DNA of 17,035 nt from Phellopilus nigrolimitatus (taxonomy: Eukaryota; Basidiomycota; Agaricomycetes; Hymenochaetales; Hymenochaetaceae): NCBI GenBank assembly GCA_021029095.1, contig JAJOHG010000492.1, forward strand, positions 1 to 17,035, in the 5' to 3' direction. The translations under genes and the position numbers were made by a program. The first letter of the stretch is position 1. Each line of letters opens with the position of its first letter. Positions 9,362 to 17,035 of this stretch are shown one piece after another. The notes under the pieces are model-generated. The model saw only the letters and a program-made list of their open reading frames with translations. It did not search any database and was not told the origin of the DNA.

Positions 9362-10537
9362 TTAGAAGGAGGATGTACCTCTGTTATTGGTTTGGAATTT
9401 GCCAAACGTCTCGCTGACTCTATTCCAGTTCAGCACTGAGAAGAAACGCTTAGCGTATTCCTCCTTGCCCCAGACGCCCAGCCCCGCGCTCATCCAGGCA
9501 TGCTCGTGCACCGATAGACATAACAGAGGGTAAATGCGAGAGCCGAGTGAGTGAGCGGCTTTGCGTGCGGATTCGACATCGGCTGCGTTGAGAGCGTTCG
9601 GTTCTCTCACTGATGGCGAAAAAGATAAGCCATAGCCCCCATTTGCAATGAGGCCAGAGACGTGAATGGAGCGGGAAGGCGTGTGCGGATTTAGCGGGGG
9701 AAACGATGATGAGATTCCAGAGACAGGCGAGGTGGGCGACGGCCCGCTGCGCAAGTGCGTGAAAGCGTCAGAGGTAGATGGTGTCGAGCTGGAAGCTTCT
9801 CGCGCGTCGACTTCCCTCGCCACGGGTACTTGGTCGATTTCTGGCATCTGGACGCGTGATCGTACAAGTAGAGTCCCCGCGCCAAATGTTGGTATGACTG
9901 CCAGTCGGTTGTGACCGTCTGTTACGAGCCATAGCCACCCAGAAGATGACATGCCTGATGCGGAGTGTACGAAGCGTTCCTTGAGCTGTCCGAGAGTTCC
10001 GAAGGAGGATGTGATGGCAGAATAGAGACTAGGACTAATGCTCTCCTCGTTTGAAGACTGACTAGGTGCAGGAGGTTTCTGAACTCTCCCGAAATCAGTG
10101 CATGGCAAAGGAGCACGAAAACCATACGACATACCAAACTATCCAAGAAGAAGCTATTATTGGCAGCAAGACAAGCGTAGTTGTAAATTAGAATTTTTTC
10201 ACGGTCTGCGGAGGTGTCGATGATAGTCTGCAACACGGTTTTCGCTTCGTACTCGCTGTCTACGACTACAATGAGTATACTAGTTTTCAGAAAATAGGAG
10301 CAACAAGTTGAACTCACCACGAACTTGCTCATTGAGCCTAACAAGAAGGCCGTCCTGCCATTCCACGACTGTCTCCAGCGCCTTTGGGGGCAAGAAGTCT
10401 CCAACACCTTCCTCGATCGGGTACCTCAGCTTTCTAGGCGAGTGTAATAATCTGCGGCTTGAGGAGGGCAGCGTGTTCCAGCATGGCCGCGAATAGCGCA
10501 ACGAACCGGCCGAAAGCTGGCGTCCAAGGGCGTTCAT
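9362..10537 (-). CDS. Mitochondrial small ribosomal subunit protein with degenerate Fe/Mn-SOD fold (mS42/mS43, Rsm26/Mrp1 type)
   Basis: Three exons: 10318-10537, 10135-10265 and 9362-10078; 355 aa. The start is the first ATG. The N-terminus is rich in Arg/Ser and lacks acidic residues, like a mitochondrial presequence, and leads into HSPRKLRYPIEEGVGDFLPP. The N-terminal SOD helical region follows (YNYACLAANNSFFLDSLKPP), then the C-terminal alpha/beta region (SSGWLWLVTDGHNRLAVIPT ... RIYPLLCLSVHEHAWMSAGL ... KRFFSVLNWNRV). In true Fe/Mn SODs the C-terminal metal motif is DxWEHA; here it is SVHEHA, so the ligand Asp is Ser. The N-terminal His ligands also appear absent, so enzymatic activity is unlikely. 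A Ser/Pro-rich insert of roughly 50 residues splits the C-terminal domain. The second exon could instead start six nt later (10259), changing only two residues. Fungal homologues sit in the mitoribosome small subunit head; assignment to mS42 rather than mS43 is not settled. Confidence 0.88.
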
Positions 10538-10698
10538 GGATGTGATGTGCGGACGCGCCTGGCAGAATTGCACTGTCAGAAATTAGGTCGGGAAAAAGAA
10601 AAGAACTAGTTCTTTTTTGGGTGCGGGAATTGGCGGCACAGCCACTGCCTCCGTGATTGAAACGTCTACGTGTAGCAGAACGCGTACATACAACGACG
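10538..10698. promoter_or_regulatory. Shared divergent promoter of the mS42-type gene and OST2
   Basis: Only 161 bp separate the two start codons, which point away from each other, so both promoters and both leaders must fit here. I see no clear TATA box. The segment contains AAAAAGAAAAGAACTAGTTC near 10593-10612. Confidence 0.6.
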
Positions 10699-11204
10699 AT
10701 GGCCACACCAAAGGGAAGCAGCACCTCATCGACAAAACACTCGAGTTCGGCATTGCAGACAGCCGTGAAATCGCTGTGGACGTCTTACAATGCCGAGACC
10801 TTGCCCCGGCTTAAGCTCATCGACGCCTTCCTTGTGTTCATCATGCTCTCAGGTGTTGCGCAGTTTCTGTACTGCATCGTCGTCACCAACTACCCTTTCA
10901 ACGCTTTTCTCGCTGGGTTAGTCGTTGTCTTCGCATGCTGTGAGAGAGAGAATGTTTCCTGACTTGCATTGCGTGATCTATAGCTTCGCCAGCTCAGTCG
11001 GTCAATTTGTTCTGACGGCATCCCTTCGTTCACAAGTAAACCCGGAGAACAAACAACAATTTGCAGATGTGTCTCCAGAGAGGTGCGTCTAATCATACGC
11101 CCGGTCTGCTCAGCTTTGTGCTTATGTCATTACGCAGAGCATTTGCAGATTTCGCATTTGGTTCTATCGTTCTTCATTTCTTCGTCTTCAATTTCTTGGG
11201 ATGA
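10699..11204 (+). CDS. OST2: Oligosaccharyltransferase subunit Ost2/DAD1
   Basis: Three exons: 10699-10916, 10984-11082 and 11138-11204; 127 aa, within the usual 113-130 aa. A short Ser/Thr-rich N-terminus is followed by the conserved block SYNAETLPRLKLIDAFLVFI, the first membrane segment (LVFIMLSGVAQFLYCIVV), the NYPFNAFLAGFASSVGQFVL block with the second segment, then TASLRSQVNPENK, and the invariant end FADFAFGSIVLHFFVFNFLG. The protein is an integral ER-membrane subunit of the complex that transfers the dolichol-linked glycan to Asn-X-Ser/Thr. Both introns (67 and 55 nt) are GT-AG and phase 2. The gene is divergent from the mS42-type gene and convergent with the mitofissin-type gene, whose stop lies 185 nt away. 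Confidence 0.97.
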
Positions 11205-11313
11205 GGATGCAGATGAAGGAAGTTCATAATATTATTTGAAAATATCCAAAACAACGAGATGCGTAAATATACATTGCGAGAGCAAACTGATTTGTTGTGC
11301 GAACTTCAGTTAT

Positions 11314-11319
11314 AATAAA
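11314..11319 (+). terminator. Polyadenylation signal for OST2
   Basis: AATAAA lies 110 nt after the OST2 stop codon, in the short gap before the convergent gene. Confidence 0.45.
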
Positions 11320-11389
11320 TACAAGAAGTAAAACGGGTACACACAAGGAAAATAACACGAACGGTCGGAAATGACAGCGATACTGGTCT

Positions 11390-11849
11390 TCAGTGCTTTC
11401 GCTCGAACGAGGAGGATCGCTACATGAGCTGTAATGTCATCCATAGGTAATCATAGAGGTCTGTGATGTCTCACCCCGAATATCACCACTGCAAAGTCAA
11501 AGGTATATTCTCCTGAAAATAGCCCTATGTCCTTATGTTCGTTTAGAAGCAACATGGGTGTGCGTACCCATTTCCAAATATGACCTCAATAGCTCTACAG
11601 AGCGATATAGTCGTTAGTACTTGTAGGGCATTCTTTCTCAAGAGGAGCTCACGTCGCATGTCTTTATTCGGGACTCGCGCAAGTGCTAGACTACCAAAGA
11701 GAAGGAGATCCAAATCATATCAGCAGCAGCATCGAAGGAGAAAATAGGAGGGCTTGGACACACGTCAGCCCTGTAGATCGTTTGACGCCAGCAAGGAAAG
11801 CACTGATGAGAAGGGCGTCGAAGCCAAGGTGGATGAGCTTTCCGAACAT
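11390..11849 (-). CDS. ATG44: DUF1748 protein, mitofissin (Atg44-like)
   Basis: Five very short exons: 11764-11849, 11653-11690, 11568-11594, 11475-11512 and 11390-11419; 72 aa in total. The product begins MFGKLIHLGFDALLISAFLA, continues with GVKRSTGL, VPNKDMRQLLRSYLEMGEY and FDFAVVIFG, and ends SSSFERKH. This is the full DUF1748 pattern: an N-terminal amphipathic/hydrophobic helix, the RSTGLT turn, the NKD-R motif and an FG...F-ERK tail. The family includes yeast and fission-yeast Atg44 (mitofissin, about 73 aa), an intermembrane-space protein that binds membranes and drives mitochondrial fission for mitophagy. All four introns (45-73 nt) keep frame. The second contains a canonical CTAAC branch site (TACTAACGAC). 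Exons of 27-38 nt make the gene easy to miss in ORF-based annotation. The splice choice TCTAG versus GGTAG for exon 2 was decided by phase. Confidence 0.88.
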
Positions 11850-12001
11850 GGCTAAGGAACACTGAAGAGTATTCTGGCTTAAGCGGTTGAAGTGGGTGAA
11901 CGCTGCAGTAGTTGTTCAGACGCTGCTACTTAAAGGTCGAGCGCGTGTGGTCAATGGCAAGACGAGAAACCCACGGATTTCACGCGTTGTGCCAGGTGGA
12001 T

Positions 12002-12022
12002 CACGTGACTATAAATATTTAT
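12002..12022 (-). promoter_or_regulatory. E-box plus TATA-like element upstream of the mitofissin gene
   Basis: CACGTG (12002-12007) is followed three bases on by the near-palindromic TATAAATATTTAT (12010-12022). The pair lies about 155-170 nt upstream of the DUF1748 start and between two minus-strand genes. CACGTG is bound by bHLH regulators in fungi. The surrounding 11850-12157 holds no gene that I can see. Confidence 0.4.
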
Positions 12023-12157
12023 CCGAAGTGCAACCATCCGTTATACTGGGAATATTATATCTACATACATGCAAAGTATTTATACACCACGTACCATGTC
12101 ACCTTACATACACACAGGAATTGAAGTTATCTTCATATTCAAATTCAGAAATGTCTT

Positions 12158-13092
12158 TTATAATGGTGCCTTCGTGCTTCCCAGCAGAGCTTTAACAGCG
12201 TTCCTCGTAGAATCATTTTCCTCTTTAATAATGTGCGCAAATGATCTAAAGTTTGGCTTCGCAGAATCCGCTGCGGAAGAAGAGAGAGATCAGAACGACG
12301 TCTGAAATTATTATCTCGTTTCTTACCCATAAGTTGATAGGCCGCGCTCTCACTTGTTGTGATCTGTGCGCCAGCTTGTCGCATACGAGCCAGCGCCCAA
12401 GGGATCTCTTCTTTATTACAGCTGGAGACACCGTCAGCAAGAACATGAACATCGTAGCCACGCTCTAGTAGGTCCAACGCGGTTTGTAAAATACAAATGT
12501 GGGTCTGTATTCGGATTTGCAACTCAATATCAGTATTCGAGACGAGAGCAGACAGAAATATAACGAACTTCAATGCCCATCAACACAATAGACTTGATAT
12601 GTGATTGCTCTGGCATTTTCAAAAATTCATTCACGTCGGGCGTCACCAGCGAGAAAAGCATCTTCGCAAAGGTCTTGCGATGCAGTGGTCCGAGCTGGGC
12701 CAGGTCAAGCTCATCTACAGTCTTTCCGAGCTCTTCACCCAGAACCGTGTCAGATTGTCAATAATCAAGATGATGAGAACAGTATACACACTTTCTGGGT
12801 TCTGCTCAGAGACAAGCACTGGGATATCCATCACCTGTCGATTAGTGATGGGTAAGGAGAGTGCCCAGAAAGCGTATACACAAAATGCTTACTTTCGCTA
12901 CCTTGAGCATTTTGTTCGTCGTGGAAATGACATTGTCAAACTCGTGGATTACTCTGCCTTGCGAGCCACTTCAGACGTTAGGTTTAACACTAAAAGCAAA
13001 GAAAGTACATGTAGCTCACGAAACCGAGATTGAAGATCGGACACGAAGAAGATGGTGCCGCAGGGTAAGAGTTTGACTACTCGGGCTGACAT
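12158..13092 (-). CDS. Isochorismatase-family cysteine hydrolase (ISOC-like)
   Basis: Six exons: 13020-13092, 12893-12951, 12792-12834, 12569-12732, 12327-12504 and 12158-12270; 209 aa, typical for the ISOC1/ISOC2-like group. The alpha/beta fold begins CGTIFFVSDLQSRF, with the catalytic Asp at residue 19. It continues with the strand MDIPVLVSEQNPEKLGKTVD, the lysine region RKTFAKMLFSLVTPDV (catalytic Lys probably 82), then SIVLMGIETHICILQTALDL with nucleophile Cys117, and DVHVLADGVSSCNKEE. Asp, Lys and Cys of the family triad are therefore all present. Substrates of eukaryotic members are mostly unknown; related enzymes cleave amides or enol ethers. The tail PNFRSFAHIIKEEN matches homologues. 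The first intron's acceptor (GCAGAG|TA) was chosen because nearer AGs lead to a stop, and it is the least certain junction. The gene is divergent from the coiled-coil gene across 333 bp. Confidence 0.9.
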
Positions 13093-13196
13093 GGTATTTG
13101 ACGGTAGAGTTACTGGGATGTCGATATCTATATGACAATAATATGTATGTCCCTGTCGCTATTGGTAAATAAAGCAAGCCAGATGGCCGCGTGCAA

Positions 13197-13238
13197 GCTT
13201 AAGCCGGTGATCAAAGTCTGATCAGCCCTGGCTTAAGC
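13197..13238. repeat. Inverted repeat in the divergent ISOC/coiled-coil promoter
   Basis: GCTTAAGCC (13197-13205) is repeated inverted as GGCTTAAGC (13230-13238). Inside it, TGATCA (13208-13213) and TGATCA (13219-13224) flank a five-base centre. Both hexamers are themselves palindromic. The element sits 105 nt from the ISOC start and about 190 nt from the coiled-coil gene start, so it could be a two-sided operator or a cruciform-prone site. Confidence 0.75.
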
Positions 13239-13425
13239 GTGGGTACTTATCAACACGGCAATTAGAGTCTTTAGGCTGAGAACTCCATTCGTCGGTCACC
13301 GACGCCTGCGTTCGACTTGTCTCTTGCCATCATCTCCTTCTTCCTCCACGCCGTTGTGCGGCCTATCCTCTCTTTTTCAGCAGCTATCTAGCACACACGT
13401 TCCTTTAACTATCTCATCCGACGAC

Positions 13426-16400
13426 ATGATGGATTTTGCACAGCTTAGTGTGGAAATGACCCCGGAGCAGGAGATGATCTCTACCAGAAAAAGGGTATGT
13501 ACCCCACGTTACTTTCTTTAGGGCAAGGACTCAAGAGGTCAAAATCGATCGTGTATTCCAGCTCGAAACGTTTCAATTTCGTCGAACCACCAATGGGCCA
13601 TCACCATCGGCCCAAACTAACGGACGCCCTCACTCAAGAAATGGCTCTGTTACCTCAGTCTCTCTTTCATCCTCATCTAATTCCCTTCCTTCTGCGGCGT
13701 CTGAGCTTGCGATACCTTCCTCTGGCTCTCGTCCCTCTTCCTTAACTGTTCCCGGCTCGCGGCCTGTATCACACCACCGTCGCCGCTCGTCTGTTTCAAC
13801 TCGAGTCGAGTCGGCTGAAATAATGGGCGTTGCGCTACCCGATCTTCCCTCTTCTTCGTCGAACGATAATATCAATTTTGGTGACAGAGATTCGATCCGG
13901 CGCAGGGCTCTTCTCGCTCTTGAGGGAAGCAGTGAATTTCGGCCTAGCAACAACACAGTGGAAATCCCGGAGTTGAGCGGTCAGGGTGTTCTTCAGAAAC
14001 CGTCAGAGCGTATGTTCTTCGTTTATCTTTGAAATTCGTCGATCTAACAATGTTCTGCAGCTAAACTTCCGATGCCCAACTCTTCCTTTGGTGGCATTTC
14101 GAGTTCTCTTTCTGGCAAAAGAGACTCGTTCGGGAAATTTCTTTCTTCGGCCAATTCTCTCAAAGACCAACTTCACACTCTTATGGAAGAAGAAGAAGAA
14201 GAGGATGAGGATGAGGGAGAAGAGCAGACCTTGGTTGAGCACAAAGCTGGCTCTGCGGCGCCACCAGCTTACAAGTCTGTCGAGGCTACCGGCTTAAACT
14301 GTAATCGTCTTGATGCAGGTGGCCGAACGCTGAACTCATGCACTAATGTTTCAAACCCAGTTCGTCACAGACCAGCAAATTTAACTCTTCGGCCGCTATC
14401 CTTGGCACTGAGTGCGTCCTCCCCCGGTCTTCCAACCCCAGATCCTACTCCAAGCCCCCGGCCGGTGCTGCGGGCTCTGTCTTTGACCACCTCTTCAGAG
14501 GCGTCTTCCGTTACTACTCCCGAAAGCATTGATTTGGATTGGATGCCTCAACCTCAGAGGGAGATGAGTCTCACTCTTTCTTCATTGCCATCGTTTTCGT
14601 CCACCGAGTCCCCTCGTCGCCAAATGTCTGGTGATAGCTCGTCTGGTAGTTCGTCTCCTGGTCCGAAAAGACACAGCAGCATTTCCTACATACGCTCTGG
14701 CTCCACGACCTCTCCTCCAACCTCGTTCACTGCTGCTGGCCTCCCCACGCCTGGAGCCACACCGACGTCTGAGAAGAGGCAATCATCGTCTTCGATAAGC
14801 AGCTTTGGTAGTGTCGGCGGCCGAGACCGACGTAATGTGAGCGAAGAGATGTTCCTGTCTCAATCGCATGCTTCTTTGTTGGCACGGATAACAGAGCTTG
14901 AGCGGGCCTTACATTCGCGGTCGCGACCTGTCTCTACACACTCTGATACCAGCACAGACCCGCCTGATGAAATGTTGCGATTAGTGGCAGATCTGAAGGC
15001 CGAACGTGACGAGCTTAATAGTGATGTTGATGGATGGAGACAGCGCGTCAAGGATCTTGAGCATGCGAGAACCGTGCTGGGACGCCGGCTGGAGGCCGAG
15101 AAACGAGAGGCTTGGTTGAAAACCGAGAAGCTCGGCCTTCTGGAAGTTGAAAAGGGTACTCTCGATCGCCAGCTCAAGGTGAAAGAGGAAGAAGTTTCTA
15201 GCATATCTCGCAGGTTGGAGACGACTCAGGTTCAACTTCGACAAGCCCTTCAAGAGTGTGCTGCGCTCAAGGAGGATGCAGACGTCGCGAAGCGGCAACT
15301 CAATGATGCGCAGTCGTTACTTCAAGCGAGGAAAGGCGTTGAGATCGAGCTCTACAAAGTTCGCGACACATTGGCTACCGAGCAGGCGTACCGCGAGCAA
15401 CTCATCCGTCAGCTCGACGAGGCTGGTATCCTAGAGACTCCCAGAGTTACGGGAGAGCAGCCGAAGGAGGCGTGCAAGGCGTTCAATATACAGGCTCGAA
15501 GCAAGGGGATTGGTTTCATGAGCATCGATTCAACTTGTACAACGGTTGATTCGGAGGAAGAGGGCCGGCAAGCTCTCAAGGCTCCTTTTACTTTGAAGGC
15601 CGTTGAAGAGGAGTCAGACGAGCGTGACGATGGGGCCTTCGAGGAAGACGACGAGCTTGCACGCTACGAAGACGAAGATGCTTCTGATCTTAGCTTCACA
15701 AGCCCTACGCGTTCAGCGTCCAGTTTCGATGAGGATCTGCCACGTTCTTTATCCCATTTCCGTCTTGCTGCCAACAGCACGCCAGTGCCGTCGCGGAGCG
15801 ATGTTCCGTTATCTTCAAGGTCGTTATCCCCGTCCCCTTCGCCGTCTTCATCCCCCTGTCCAACGCCTGTTCCGCTGCCTTCCCCCGTAGTCCAGAGCGT
15901 AGGGCATGTTAACCGCGCTTCGCTCAGCAAGACGTGGACATTTCCCCGCGGCGAACAGACACCCCCTCGGCGTTCGCAAGAGGAGGTTGACCATTTCTTC
16001 GGCTGTTTGGAGGACATTGATAATTCCCCTCCTTCTGGGTCATGCTCAGCGATGGACAGTCAAAGCCTCTTTAGCCAGCGTCTACAGTTTGTCGATACCG
16101 ATGAACAGGAAGATATGCCGCCGTTCGTGCTCCCTGCGCAGAAGAAGAATACGAGTGCTATGTTGAATGCTGTCATGGAGGAAAACGAAGATGGGGATGG
16201 ATCCCAAAGCGAAGCAGCAGGAGAGTTCACGTTCCCGATCTCGGTCAGCGAGGACACACTGAGTAGGATGTCGCCAACTCCGTATTGCGAGGAAAGTGTG
16301 CAAGAGAGTTCCGTGACATTCGTTTTTCCGCAGATGAAAGGACAGCAGAGCAAGCTTACGCCTGCCAAATGGACGCCTAGTCGTTCGAGTGCTATTAATA

Positions 16401-17035
16401 ATGAATGCAAGTCCGTGATTCCCCCTGCTCCTGTTCCGATGGCACTGGTCCGCTCTGGTATTCCTTCTCCTTCTGCTCGCGCAAATCTCGAAGTCACACC
16501 GTCAAGCAAAGCTTCTAGCAGTATCGGCGCTCGCGTCTCCCCTCCATCTCGAATTCCGCCTCCTTCTCCTCCGATCTTCATGCAAGCGAAAACGGCGGTA
16601 GCCTGCATGACGACGCCAAAGCGCAAGCCTGTCCCGCAGATAGCGGCTAATTGCTCCCCAAAGGCGTCTGTGACGTCTGCGAAGACAGGTCGACCCCTGG
16701 AGCTTGCAAAGAAGTTCAATAGGTCTTCGCCACAGTCAAACTATGGTTCGACTTTCATACCTCAACTTAAAGTGTCGAGTAGGCCAACTCATTTTTCTCT
16801 TTTAATGCAGCCGATGTGAACTGTTCTTCCTCCTCTTTTAGACCAGACGCCTTTTCGTCGACGCTGAAGAACGAATTATTGCGAACGTCGGAAAAATCGG
16901 ATTGTGATGACCACCGAGCGTCTCCGAGCCAGCTTGATACCAGTTTCAGTGCAGCGATGTCGGCTAGGCCATTACTTCAAACTTTCACGAGTTTCTTTCC
17001 TTTACCTGTTTTGTCATGGGGATTCAGTAAAACCG
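13426..17035 (+). CDS. Large Ser/Pro-rich coiled-coil protein of unknown function, probably continuing past the right edge
   Basis: Exons 13426-13494, 13562-14009 and 14061 onward; the start is the first ATG of the frame (MMDFAQLSVEMTPEQEMIST). Read through, the frame stops at 16819 (1091 aa). However, a 65-nt candidate intron (16746-16810, donor ATG|GTTCGA, acceptor TTTTAATGCAG) joins in phase to a frame open for 74 more codons to the window end, so I treat the gene as partial. Layout: low-complexity Ser/Thr/Pro-rich N-terminal third; acidic run MEEEEEEDEDEGEE (about residues 213-228); many S/T-P sites; coiled coil at about 445-630 (LLARITELERAL ... DLKAERDELNSDVDGWRQRV ... QLRQALQECAALKEDADVAK); acidic linker; then a second Pro-rich region (SLSPSPSPSSSPCPTPVPLP, about 760-785). 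I recognise no catalytic domain. The make-up suggests a phosphorylated scaffold or cytoskeletal/polarity factor, which is inference only. Confidence 0.78.

Noticed and set aside
9922..10407. 161-codon minus frame
   Set aside because: It is exon 2 of the mS42-type gene read through both flanking introns.
10617..10814. Alternative plus frame over the OST2 start
   Set aside because: It is out of frame with the conserved DAD1 sequence.
12605..13033. 142-codon plus frame opposite the isochorismatase gene
   Set aside because: It is the antisense shadow of the six-exon hydrolase, whose catalytic motifs are all on the minus strand.
13495..13521. 27-nt intron in the coiled-coil gene ending at CTTTAG
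   Set aside because: It is too short for spliceosomal removal and would put the next exon in a frame that stops. The 67-nt intron ending at 13561 keeps frame.
1..17035. tRNA genes, transposons, CRISPR arrays, defence or biosynthetic clusters
   Set aside because: I saw no B-box-like GGTTCGANTCC with a matching A box, no transposase or reverse transcriptase motifs, and no regularly spaced repeats. The genes are ordinary eukaryotic housekeeping and signalling genes.

Overview
The window is nuclear DNA from a filamentous fungus, most likely a mushroom-type basidiomycete (Agaricomycetes). Genes lie close together on both strands and are split by many short introns of about 40-80 nt with GT(A/G)NGT donors, T-rich acceptors and occasional CTAAC branch sites. 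The encoded proteins are typical of basidiomycetes. No tRNA, rRNA, CRISPR array or intact transposon was seen. All gene models below were built by hand from splice signals, frame continuity and protein-family recognition.

Layout, left to right. 281-1432 (-): a membrane-anchored cytochrome b5-like/MAPR haem protein with a 1-nt frameshift in its last exon. 1433-2716: no convincing gene. 2717-4911 (-): an Sst2/FlbA/Thn1-type RGS protein with two DEP regions, whose last intron is GC-AG. 4912-7442: a 2.5-kb stretch with pyrimidine tracts and several coding-like islands, mostly on the minus strand, that do not join into a recognisable gene. 7443-9226 (+): AP-3 adaptor subunit mu, ten exons, one GC-AG intron. 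9362-10537 (-): a mitochondrial ribosomal protein with a degenerate Fe/Mn-SOD fold (mS42/mS43 type). 10699-11204 (+): OST2/DAD1, divergent from the previous gene across 161 bp. 11390-11849 (-): a 72-residue DUF1748 protein of the mitofissin (Atg44) type, spread over five tiny exons. 12158-13092 (-): an isochorismatase-family cysteine hydrolase, six exons. 13426 to the right edge (+): a large Ser/Pro-rich coiled-coil protein of unknown function that probably continues beyond the window.

The genes are mainly housekeeping and signalling genes: G-protein desensitisation, vacuolar/lysosomal cargo sorting, N-glycosylation, mitochondrial translation, mitochondrial fission/mitophagy and haem/sterol-related membrane biology. 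They do not form a metabolic cluster, and no defence or mobile system was found. The points most worth checking are the MAPR frameshift, the two GC-AG introns (one completes the RGS domain), the easily missed five-exon mitofissin gene, the unresolved 4.9-7.4 kb region, the inverted repeat in the divergent promoter at 13.2 kb, and the uncharacterised coiled-coil protein.
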